Source of the DNA: Aradus depressus | Taxonomy: Eukaryota > Arthropoda > Insecta > Hemiptera > Aradidae | DNA: 64,000 bases | Direction: 5' to 3' | Assembly (NCBI GenBank): GCA_963662175.1 | Contig: OY759218.1 | Location: 16,458,480 to 16,522,479, forward strand | Shown: in pieces, positions 12,501 to 22,600 of the stretch | Numbering within the stretch: the first letter of the stretch is position 1 | How the letters are laid out: each line of letters opens with the position of its first letter | Program-made: the position numbers and the translations under genes | The notes under the pieces: model-generated | Databases searched by the model: none | What the model was told of the DNA's origin: nothing | What the model saw: the letters and a program-made list of their open reading frames with translations, nothing else

Positions 12501-15500
12501 CACATTTACTTGTGGTGATTTACCAATTGTAAATATTCAAAATGAAGAATTTTCAGAAGAAAAAATTAATGGTAGGTTCAACAACAAAAATGTTCATTTT
12601 AGGAGTAAAAATAATAAGGTTTATTATTATTTTATAATACATCTTCTACTTGTTCAAAAAGTGGTTTAAGAGATCATTTTGAAAAATGCACCTAAGTTAA
12701 CTTTGGCTTGGATAGTATAAATCGATTGGGGTCTCTGATGAAATAGAGCATTATTTGCACAGTTTACATTCTATCACTTATAGCAAAAAGTAAGACTTTG
12801 AGGAAAGAAGGTTTTCTACAGACAGCCACCCTATTCTAAACATTCATTAGACACCACACCACTATCAATTCATATCTAATCTACATGAAAAAAAAAAAAA
12901 AATACTTTTGATGTCTCAGATTGTGATGATTTGTTGCAGATCTAGAGAGTACAAAAAATATAAATTTTTTTATTCAACTTTCTTTTAAATTCAATTCTTA
13001 AAATGGAGGAAACATCAATTTCGAGCCAACTTATCTTTACATTTTTTTCAAGTGCTTTAATTATGTATAATATAACAAGCAGTTTAATAGAAACAAAAAA
13101 AAATGAACAGTCTTTTAAGGACAATTTTTATTTTTATTTTTGTTTAAATATACCATAAAATGGGACTGGTTCCTTAGCAACTTTATGCCGTCAAGCCCCA
13201 TCCCCTTGTCTTTAGCAGATTTGGCTGAAAAAATATATATATATGTTTTATTTTGGGGGATCAGAATCCCCACACACAATTTTGAGTCGCGATAATCATT
13301 CCATCGGCAATTATTATGGGTTTTTAAGTCAAGGCCCCCCTGTCTTTTGCCCATTAGGCTGAAAATCAATAGGTGTTCTACTCTGGGAGGTCTGAATCCT
13401 CATACAAAATTTAGTGGATATATCCATTTTAACGCGAGTTATCGTGGCCACAGACGTACACACACAGGATAACATGAAGTTTCGGTGAACACTCATCATC
13501 GAATATTGACTGATTACATAACTTCTCCTATACTACTATAGTTAGTTAGTACCAAGCAATAATAAATTGTATATTTAAAACTTACTTAGCAAATTTAATC
13601 TATCGTTGGCCATAACTAAGTTAGTTTTCATTTTTTCCTGAAGTCGCTGAGCTCGCTCCCAGACCTCGCCCTTCCCATGACTGCAATCAATGGCAATTCC
13701 ATTCTCTAGCTCCTCGATACCTTTTCTGTACAACTTTATTGCATTCTCCTTGTTACCTGAAAATATAAAAAATTAATTGTGAACTTAGTTTGTCTTCATT
13801 TTATAATCAGGGCATGAACATCATATTTACATATGAATCAAAGCTAGATTAATTTTTAAAAATTGTAATAATAAATACGAGCAGGGATAAGGAAAACAAA
13901 AATAAAATATCACATATGTCTATTAAAGTATTACCAAACTCTAGCCTACTGGGTTTGCCGTATATCTAACTTTCTTAGGAAACTTTCTAAAGTGTCAGAA
14001 TATGATTTTGACGAAACATCCGGAGACCAGACAAGTCAAAAGTTCATATTCTAAGCCAGTGTAAAATTCTAGAAAACAAGTATTTACCACTTAGGGTCAC
14101 AACAGAAACCGATGCAAACTATGGGGAGGAACCTGACTTTTTATTGAGGGCTGCTGTAGGGATCAACACACACAGAGCACACTAGGGTGCCTATGGCCAA
14201 CTCCGACCGCGGTGACACCTTCAGCGTGTTTTCTCGTTAAAAAAATTATACATAATAAATATAAATATATATATATAAAATAATAATAAACCTTCTCTTG
14301 AGGGCGCCGGTAGCTCAGTGGTATGCGTGGTTGACTTCTGAGCTCAAGATCGTGGGTTCGAAACCCGACCGAGGCCCTTAGTTTTTTTTATCTGGGAGGT
14401 AAAATTTAAGTTTATTTTACCTACCAAACTTAAGCACACCGTCCTTCGGATGGGACGTTAAGCGATGGTCCCGAGCCTGTAAGATGTCAGGTACTCGTTA
14501 AAGATCCCTACCCTAGGTGAATAAAAACTTAGGGTAGGAAAAATTTAGGACTCCCACAGTAGAGTCGGGCTCATGTCCACCAGAGTGACGAAAGAGCGCT
14601 CTGGTAGTAGGCGATATGACCTCGTAGTTAAAGCCCGGGCATGAGTCATAAAACCTAGCCTAACCTAACCTGAATGTCTCATGAACATTTTTGTTTGTTG
14701 AACCAATCATTACTATAAATATACTTGAAATATAATAATAACAACTTAAATGTCTAGTTACAGAAACATTATAAAATGTTTTGTGGTTGGTAAACATGCC
14801 TTGAGACGGATACAAAGTGAAGTTCTGTCTTTCGCTGTCGGACATGATTTGATTCTTTGAGTTATGAATTGGGTTTGTCTAATTTATAATTCAATAATGG
14901 AAACTCCAACAATAGGTTGACGCTCCTATTCACTAATTCAAAGTCATATAATTTACATTTCAAGGAAACATGAACATTCCATAATCTTTCTCGTGAAATG
15001 AACATTTTGAAACACATCTACCCATTTTTTCAAGAAAAAAAAACATTCGATAGCGCAGAAAGTACAAGGCACAAACAAAACATCGGACTTAATAACATTT
15101 ATATATAAAAAATTTGCAAATATGTCCAGCCGAAGGTGACATTGTGCTTGTTTAAATACTTCGTAACGAGAAATCAATTTGATCCATGAATCATTACTTA
15201 ATTTTTAATGAAATTAGAAATACCAACCTTCATTTTCTTCATCTATTTTAAGTGCCTTTGAAATAAACTCAAATGCTCTTCGATGATGTTCTTTCTGTTT
15301 GAGGAGGAAAGGGTCAGTAAGTCCTGCAAGATTGGTGTGTCTCATCTTGTGGCTTGTCATTCTCGTTATCAGACCTTGACAACTATCTGCAGACTGAACA
15401 TCTAAACTCGTTTTAGCAGAACGATTCTTCTTGTACACAAACAGTTTTGAACTAGATTTCCATATATAGCGTAATATGACGAAAAGCAAATAAATGATAG

Positions 15501-15645
15501 ACCGCAATAAATTGAAAACAAAAACCAAAGGGAGAGAAGCTAAATACAAGTTCTTTTCATGCACTGATTCCTTTTCAAAATTAGAATTTTTCTCATCAGC
15601 TTTTCTATTTTTCTTGAAACATTTCGGACTTTCCTTATGAAACAT
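4077..15645 (-). CDS. SPAST: Spastin, microtubule-severing AAA ATPase (8 exons)
   Basis: Spastin severs microtubules by pulling tubulin C-terminal tails through an AAA hexamer. Exons, 5' to 3': 15645-15228, 13756-13586, 12367-12207, 12096-11959, 9451-9194, 8652-8462, 8195-8002, 4240-4077. They sum to 1695 nt, giving 564 aa, and all join in phase. A hydrophobic stretch at residues about 33-65 ([20 protein letters not shown]) matches the spastin membrane hairpin. An MIT domain follows at about 110-195, then a basic linker (about 200-260), and the AAA module from about 285. Walker A is GPPGNGKT (330-337), Walker B is IVFIDE (385-390), and the paired arginines of the arginine-finger region are at 446-447. 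The C-terminus ends NQQYGDVSL, as in other spastins. Human spastin is 616 aa. The first ATG (MFHKES) is the only in-frame start before the hairpin. The acceptor at 12096 has a poor pyrimidine tract. The gene is head-to-head with the kinase gene at 16655. Its last intron (3.8 kb) hosts nested transposons. Confidence 0.93.
4869..6235 (-). mobile_element. Tc1/mariner-like transposon, decayed
   Basis: Inverted ends: ACTGCTCAACACTCGAAGTG at 4870 on the left and its complement ending at about 6234. About 30 bp match, and both ends lie in TA-rich flanks as expected for a TA-target Tc1 element. Length is about 1.37 kb, usual for the group. It contains the transposase remnant at 4921-5917 on the minus strand. 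It is nested inside the CTGCCGTCC element, so it arrived later. Confidence 0.85.
4921..5917 (-). pseudogene. Tc1-like transposase pseudogene
   Basis: The minus-strand reading begins [20 protein letters not shown] (5917 down) with N-terminal paired-type helix-turn-helix DNA-binding repeats, followed by the first catalytic block [10 protein letters not shown]. At about 5360-5370 the frame ends in tandem stops. The rest (VWGGISAF, then DDNARPHHS with the second catalytic Asp, then [11 protein letters not shown] with the third acidic position) continues in another frame and holds at least one more in-frame stop (about 5129-5131, after NNFFR) before a terminal stop. Tc1 transposases are usually about 340 aa. 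The catalytic triad positions are still recognisable, but the frameshift and stops make it non-coding. Confidence 0.85.
7041..7270 (-). pseudogene. MADF-domain N-terminal half, probable transposon remnant
   Basis: A minus-strand reading from an ATG at about 7245 gives [20 protein letters not shown] and continues to VQLSDEEKK. This is the first half of a MADF (Myb/SANT-like) DNA-binding domain, with the conserved [13 protein letters not shown] start. The coding run ends at a good donor (AAA then GTGAGC, near 7070), as in two-exon MADF genes, but no second half follows on this strand inside the spastin intron. The region just upstream (7270-7510) is unusually GC-rich. PIF/Harbinger transposons carry such accessory proteins, so this is likely a TE fragment; a nested host gene fragment is the alternative. 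Confidence 0.5.
7270..7685. repeat. GC-rich patch plus inverted CGCGGCTAACTATATA repeats around a (TA)n tract
   Basis: 7270-7510 is GC-rich against an AT-rich background and has no clear domain. From 7510 the motif GTGAAACGCGGCTAACTATA occurs, followed by about 60 bp of (TA)n and then the complement TATAGTTAGCCGCGTTTCAC (7612-7632). A weaker copy, TTAGCCGAATTTCAC, follows at 7641-7655. The whole can fold as a long hairpin. It is probably the end of a DNA transposon expanded by a microsatellite. Confidence 0.6.
7781..7890 (-). repeat. SINE 3'-part fragment (minus)
   Basis: ACGGGGTCATATCCCCTACTACCAGAGCA-type sequence matches the minus strand of the 3' half of the tRNA-derived SINE described at 39385-39735 (gcgatatgacctcgta region and the AGTAGAGTCGGGCT region). 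It is a diverged, 5'-truncated copy. Confidence 0.7.
9512..9830. repeat. (TA)n tract and rearranged SINE copy
   Basis: A (TA)n run at about 9511-9541 is followed by SINE-derived pieces in mixed orientation. 9549-9600 reads as the minus strand (CATCGCTTAACGTCCCATCC), whereas 9655-9810 reads mostly as the plus strand (ATGTCAGATACTCGTTTAAAG and AGCCCGGGCACGAGTC). The joint carries a GGTTTTTTT inverted motif. This looks like two partial copies or an inversion within one copy. It sits in the spastin intron 9452-11958. Confidence 0.6.
10010..11640 (-). pseudogene. LINE remnant with reverse transcriptase (Jockey/CR1-like)
   Basis: On the minus strand, 11640-11272 encodes a reverse-transcriptase segment with the diagnostic [20 protein letters not shown] and the catalytic YADD box ([11 protein letters not shown]). 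A further segment, 10890-10564, encodes the end of the RT protein ([20 protein letters not shown]). The two are in different frames, and the endonuclease part is missing, so the copy is 5'-truncated and dead. The 3' end at about 10010-10035 finishes in an A-rich/ATTTC-repeat tail, typical of target-primed insertion. A second fragment of the same family lies at 24150-24402. Confidence 0.85.
11671..11779. repeat. Short interspersed direct repeat, copy 1
   Basis: CTTCTGCTTGTTCAAAAAGT ... CTTTGGCTTGGATAGTATAA is repeated with divergence at 12640-12723 in the same orientation. Both lie in spastin introns. No coding content; likely fragments of one TE family. Confidence 0.6.
12640..12723. repeat. 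Short interspersed direct repeat, copy 2
   Basis: Partner of 11671-11779: CTTCTACTTGTTCAAAAAGT and CTTTGGCTTGGATAGTATAA are shared. Confidence 0.6.
13160..13535 (+). repeat. Copy of the 'TCGGCAGTTATTA' interspersed repeat
   Basis: The block has the features of a family found many times in this window: TTTGGCTGAAAA, ATCGGCAATTATTA, GGCTGAAAATCAATAGGTGT and ACTTCTCCTATACT. No coding potential. It lies in a spastin intron. Confidence 0.6.
14301..14670 (+). mobile_element. tRNA-derived SINE, full-length, CCTAA tail
   Basis: Starts GAGGGCGCCGGTAGCTCAGT, with an A-box-like TAGCTCAGTGG and a B box GGTTCGAAACC, as in RNA polymerase III tRNA promoters. The body contains AAGCGATGGTCCCGAGCC and AGTAGAGTCGGGCTCATG. 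The 3' end is CATAAAACC followed by CCTAA-type pentamers. It is about 370 bp and lies in the first spastin intron in antisense to that gene. Confidence 0.9.
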
Positions 15646-16654
15646 CAGAGCAAACTAAATAAGGAGGAAGATTTGTAGTCTTCGTTAAAAAAACATAATT
15701 CAGTTGTTATAAAATATACAGAAAATACAAAAAATACATTTTATCTGTACAAGTAGACATAAACGTTCACAAAAACATTCTTAATTTTCAAATCTAACTC
15801 AGTCTTCCTGCTCAAATTAACGTTTCGCTCACAAATCGATCTTGTAGTTTACAAACATACATTTTTACTCGAGACTACATATATCATTCAGAAGATCATT
15901 TGATAGATTAATTGGAACAACTAAAGATGACTTATAGGGAAGTCAATACCATAATGAATTGATTTACATTACATGATTGAAAAGTTTTAAATTATCTCTA
16001 TCTGAAAATATATTTACGATTTAGGAGAAAAGAACACCCATTTCAAACTGCTTTAGCATGTTCTATAATATACATGTAGGTTCACTGGTCATAAACAGTA
16101 CTTGGCAATATTTATGATAATTTAAAGTTTTTTTGTTAAGTAACATCAAATGAAATATTAAAGTTTATCACATGGTTAGAAAAAAAAAGTGTAGTTGGGT
16201 TTAAATCTGTACGTCATGTGTCCTATTAAAATTTTCTTTTCATTTCAGCCTAACCTTTTGTCTGACCGGTGAATACAGGATATTGCCCTTTTGGTTACCT
16301 CCTTGGAGCTTTTTAGAAACGCGCCAATAAATCAAGAAGTATAACTTTTTGGTAAAATTCTATAGACAGTTTCTTGTTTTACGTTACTCCTAACAATTCA
16401 GTCTGTTTAAATTGATCGTCATAATCGCAGTCAAAAGGGGAAACTAAAAACAAAACAGGTGATAATTTGAAAATAGGCAATGAAACTACTGTTTGGATTT
16501 TTATAATTTGTCAAAAACAAAGACTGTAAAAGTGGGCGTGGTTCTGGTTACCATTTTCCTTGTTTTCAAATTTTGAGATTATTACTTCTTTGCTCAGTGC
16601 TGTAATGCAACCTCCGCATTGTTATTCGTATTGTTTTTATCTGAATTTATAGTT
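15646..16654. promoter_or_regulatory. Head-to-head spacer between spastin and Pelle-like kinase
   Basis: The two start codons (15645 minus, 16655 plus) face away from each other across about 1 kb with no intervening gene, so this stretch must hold both promoters and 5' UTRs, unless upstream non-coding exons exist. I saw no clear TATA box at a convincing distance on either side and no strong motif. It is AT-rich. Confidence 0.5.
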
Positions 16655-19600
16655 ATGTTTTCCAGAAATGATTCAATGCCAATTTATATCTATGATTTAC
16701 CTTATCCAGAAAGAAAAGCCTTATGCAGGTTATTGGATATGAACAATTCTTGGGAACATCTTGGTGAATAAAATTATACATCCTATTATATTTTTCCCAC
16801 TTATATAATTCTAAAATGCCTCCTGAAAGAAAAAAAAGCTTGCGAGAATTGAAAAAGATGTATTTTTGCGTATTTGCTACAGAACAGTTTATATTGTAGT
16901 GCGTATAAATAAAGTTTTGGTTTAACGTTTTACTCTCAAGTCGGGCCGAAAGGACAAGGCTGCCTTCCTCTTCTATCTCTAAACCAGTACCACAACTATA
17001 GATTTTCCTTCATTTATTTAGCGTAATTAACTGTCTATTGAAAAACCGGTGTATTTCCACTATTATGTATTTTTATAATACATGTCTAATGTCAAAAATG
17101 AGTTGTAAGTTAATGAAACAATAATTCCGTTCTAAATGGGAAGATATGTAAATAAACCGCAAATATACTAAATTTTCTTTGAATCCATCTGACTTTTTTT
17201 TTGTTCTCAGGTGGGTTTTACATGAAGTTTGACGTAGCTGCACTTCATCAATTTCGGCAGGCTACTGTAAGGAACAATTCGCCCACTGACGAACTGCTGA
17301 CACTATGGGGAACTCAAAACCATACAGTTCTGGAATTGTTTATTTTGCTGTCCAAAATGCAACATTACCAGGCAATGATGGTCCTCAAACCTTTTGGTAA
17401 ACCTTCCCTAATATTATTATTTCGACTTGGGTATTGTTAGGAGGAAGGGGAGCGCGGTAATTTGATAAACAAAACAAAAAAAAAAGGTTATTCGCTACTC
17501 CAAATATCTCTTCTGAACCATAGGGAGTTCTGATTGGAGGACCACCTTTATCCTATTAGGATAAATAAATGAAAACAAAACAAATAAAAGAAGGAAAGAA
17601 ACTTAGATCAGCTACGCTTACAAGCAAAAAAACTATATTTGATGCAATATATATATATACTATATTTTATTTTTAGTTATTTTCATTTTTTAGACCAAGT
17701 TGTGTCTTTATATAATCCTTTTCAACCAAATTTATTTTCTTTTTTTTTTTTTGTTTTTTTTCTTTCTTTCTCTCTCTCTCTCTCTATATATATATATAGA
17801 GAGATATATATATATATATATATATATACTATATATATAGAGAGAGAGATAGAAAAAAAACAGAAAATAAATTTGGTTGAAAAGGATTATATAAAGACAC
17901 AACTTGGTCTAAAAAATGAAAATAACTGAAATTAATACTTTTTTTCTGAAATTATATTATAAATAACGATTGATTACAAAAATAAACTAATTATACCTTA
18001 AATAAAATAAATGTCTCACTATGGAGGGCTGCGGTGAAGGATGGCCCGAGCGGGATGTGTTGAGGTGAGCCATGGTAGCTGGACTGTCCAAAGATCGCCC
18101 AGAGCGGGCAGGGATGTTGGGTAGACTGCCGTGGTGTTGGTTTGGCTCCAGGTGGACAACTTCGGGGATAACATCCCATTGCTTCTGGTTAATCCTCTCC
18201 TCTCACCCCCCCCCCCCCCCCCCCTAGAATATTCACTATATACACTAGTAATATCTAGTACATACTATAATAATTTAAAACATATATATATATAATAATA
18301 CAATTTAAAAAACTGAACAGATACTGGTATTTGTTTGGATGTTTTTATTTTGTTTACAAACTATATTTTTTAGTCGCAGGGTCTCACCATGGTTTGCGGG
18401 TTTGAATCCCGTCCGGGAGTGAGTTTTATTTCGTAGATAGAACTCCCTCCCGGGGTCATGGATGTCGTAAAAATAACTAAATAATAAAACATAGATGGCT
18501 AAATGGCGTCTGCCGAGGCCAAAAAAAAAAAATATATATATTATTACCGATGACAGTATACATTGGTCATTATTGTAACATTTTTTGCCCTTCATTTGAT
18601 AATAAGCCTATAGTATTAATAGTAAGAGTAGAATATAGTATTAATTAAGTATTGCAATTTCAATTGTTTAGATATATATATTTTTTTTTTCAGTCGATTC
18701 AAAATATCATCGTCTAATATACGAAGGAGAAGAAAATTTTAGTAGATTGTTGACAAAAACTGAGGGTATGAAGATTCGAAATAGCGCATTTCCATTAAGA
18801 GACCATGTTAGTTGAGAGCTATCGTTAAATAATTGTTTTCAGTTAATATTTTTTATTATTAAAATGTATTTATTTTGGTTCCAGGTGGATAAATTAAATT
18901 TTAACATTAATATTAACCAGTCCGATTCGAAAGAGAAACTTGTAAAGCTTAAACCAGCTCCAATCAATGAAATCCATGAAAAGCCTCAAAATAATAATAA
19001 TAATGCCAAGTACGATGCTTCAAATTTAAAAAAAGTCTCAGGTGAAGTTTACTTTCAAAATATAAATTTATATTAGGTTTACGTATGTTTTAATAAATAG
19101 GAGGGTGTGAGGTTCAACTGGTCTCAAGGAGTACACACGTTCCTGATGTCACCCTCCTTGGAATGAACCTTTCCAGCAGCTAGCCGTCCACACCTACCTC
19201 TGGAGAAGGAACAATCCTAGGTTTTTGTGAGACAAAACGATGTATTTTAGATTCTTTAAGATTCTTTAATAGCTATGTAACCAGGTGACGACGAAAAGAG
19301 AGGGAAAACTTCTTATTGTATTTCGAGCCCAGTAGATATTGAAATATACAACACAAATGTTCGCCTTAAAATTAGAACGATCCCCTGAGCATACTAAATT
19401 ACATTACATTCAATTAATTTTTAGGGAAGATTCGAAACTGAATTGGGTCAACTTTACTTTTTATTTGTCAAGTTGACTTTGATGTTAGCAATACCGAAAA
19501 AAATACTACTCCCAGAAACTTTAGCTAATTTCCTGTTATTCTAACTTAGATTTATTTCTCAGATGATGAAATGGATTTGGCTGAAGGTTTGATTCCTAAG

Positions 19601-22600
19601 ATACCTTACGAAGAACTCAAACATGCCACTGATGACTGGGCGGAAAATAATGTTTTAGGAAAAGGAGGATTTGGAACTGTATTCAAGGGAACATGGAAAA
19701 ATACTCAGGTTGCTATCAAGAGATTGGACATTCCGGTAAGAATTGTATCTAGCCTTTTTATTGCAAGCAAAATCAATTGAAAAAAAAAAAAAGAAAGGTT
19801 CCGTATGAACTCATCCATATAATACTTCCGATTTTAATCTGAATTTGTTTTGAACTCGCCTAACCAAATTATGTTGATGTGCCAAGTATCGAGTCTCAAC
19901 TTTTATTTTCATTATTCTTTATTTATTTATAAATATGCTACATATATACAAATAATTTGAAAATAAAAAATCGTATACCAAAGACGACCTCTTGGTCAGA
20001 AGACCGTCAGAGTGTAGTCGTCATAATTTACAAATAAATAAAAAATTATGTTGAAATGAAATTATGAAATAATTAAGTACAACTATCAATATATATATTT
20101 TATCTTTAAAATTGAAATCCAAATAATCATAATCTTCTAGTTCGGTATAATAATATTAATTTCAGATATAATTGTGAATCATAGAATTTGAGCCTAGTTG
20201 TAACAAATGTTGTAAATTGATAATAAAAATTAATACGACTTAAAAAGATTAATAAATAGTAAGTAATAATATGATTAAACAGTAATAAGTAATTTTATAT
20301 ATATAGTATTAGGCAAAATTGAATAGCATTAAATCACAATAATGATTTAAATTGTATTCTGGTTAATGTATGATATTTTTGGCTCGTCTACAATAATTAG
20401 CAAGAGAGGTCCAACATTTCCATTCAAGTACCTCATCATTTCATCCCCGGTTGGTTGTTCACTTGCAAACCATTCCAACCTAATATCATTGAGTCTTGGG
20501 CAAATAGCGAGAAAATGGTATGTACTGTCCATTACTTCCAGACCACACATCTGACAATATTCATTATCATCATCTCTAAATGGCTCCTTTGTAAGGTTTC
20601 TTACCCCTGCACGCGCTCTCATTATCCTTATTTGTAACCCCTGAGAGATATTGCTGCTGAGATAGTGACTCTCACTTGATTGGTGTTGTTAGGTAATGTC
20701 GATCGAATCGCTGTTTCAACTATTCGTAAGTTTTCAGTCCCAGGGTTTCTGACATAGTCGAGTAAGCCGTTAATCTTCATCCAACCCGTTCAAAAATAAA
20801 GCTTTTTTCAGGTCCAAGTCTAAGAATCTTTTAACTAAGAAACACCTGTCAATATGAGGCTTGACAGTGCCAAAAACAAGATAAAACCAAATAGTAAATA
20901 TGAGGCGTTGCGGATACGAAAGGCGAACTCAACAAAAGGCGGTTTTCAGAAAAACGCGTTTGAAAAATTTTGCAAAAGGGCGAACTCAACAATAAAGGTA
21001 TTCTAGTTATTTTCGTTGTGGGATGTCGCATATTGGTTTGTTATTTTATAATAATATTATTTATATTTTAAATAATAAAGCTATGTAATTGGTCAGGAAT
21101 TTGTTTGAGCCTCACTTTAAAAAAAAAAAAAAAAGCTTATTATTTATAATTTGCAAAACAATTACAATAAAGTTTGGCAGGTTCCTCAGTGGAGGAGTGG
21201 GGTGCGGAGAGAGTGGGGTGTTGAGTTCGCCTTTCGTATCCGCCCTCCTATCACAGTTTCTAGACAGCATGGTATCATTCTGTACGTATTTTGAGAGGGA
21301 AAGAAGAGCGAACTCAACATGAAAAATATACCTGTAGATTCTCTAAAGGGTCTAGATTCGGATGGAGAAAAAAAAAAGTTTGTCCCGATGTTGAGTTCGC
21401 CTTTCGTATCCGCAACGCCTCATATGTATTTACATATAAAACAACCAGAAAATATTAAATAAGAAAAAAAATGTGCTGAATAAATTAAACAATGAGTAAA
21501 TTATTAACAAAGAAAAATTAATAGATTAAAAAATAAAATAAACTTAAATACAGAATAATTATAATTAAAAAAAAAATTAGTTGCTTTTAAGTTTATTTTT
21601 TTGTGAGACCTTACATTTTTATATCATATCACTATTATTATTTATTTATTTCATTACTTTTTGAGAGAGAGGTAGGGCGAAGAAATGTGATTTTTAAACA
21701 GGTGAAACGATTGAGAGGAAAAATGTTAAACATTTACGAAAATCTATGAAAACTTCAAAAAAGTCTATGAATGCAAAAAAAAAAAAAAAGATATCAAGAC
21801 TTGGTACGTAAACTCGAGTTAATAACAAAAAAGGCGTTGATGTGTCACCGGCATTCCACAATGCGAATTAATTAACTTCTTTGTCTCTCTCCTTCTATAA
21901 CTAATCAGCCGATTTTGTTGAAAATTAATAGGTGTCTTAATGTATTTGTGATCGATTACATAACCTCCCTTATACATCGTTTAGCTACGGATGTACAATT
22001 ATATTGAAGTCGGTAGGGTTCCTGAGGGATCAGCCGGTGAGCATAGAATGACTTTCATTAGTTCATGTTATTTTCCAGAAAGGCGATGAAATGATGGCTG
22101 TTTTGGAAACTAATAGAAAACAGTCAATTAGAGAATTTAAATATCTCAACAGAATCCGGCACGACAACATCCTCCCACTCTACGGGTATAGCCTTGGAGG
22201 CCCCCACGACTGTCTCGTCTATCAGTACATGTCAAATGGCTCTTTGGAGGACAAACTGTTGTGTCGTGTAAGTTTGTTTACGGCCATTCTCTTGTTACAG
22301 ACAATTGTTAATATTACAGTTTTTCATCAGGAACTTTAATCTAGTGTTGTTACATGCTCAATATTAATTCAATTACACAAGATTAAAAAATACTTTCAAA
22401 CTTCGCTTGGTAACAATTGCAATATTTTTGACCGAAATGACTCATGTATTCAAGATAGATATTTTCTACAATGTCAATAGAAATTAGTCTGTCTTATGCT
22501 AGTATGTTGGGCTTTAGATAAGTACTTGTTTTTCCATTGACAAATTTTCAAGTTCAATTTTTTTTTTCAGGATGGAAGTAAAGCGTTGCCGTGGCCTCTA

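Noticed and set aside
14301..14375. Possible functional tRNA gene (A and B boxes)
   Set aside because: The tRNA-like part is fused to a repeated body present many times; the acceptor stem does not close. It is a SINE head.
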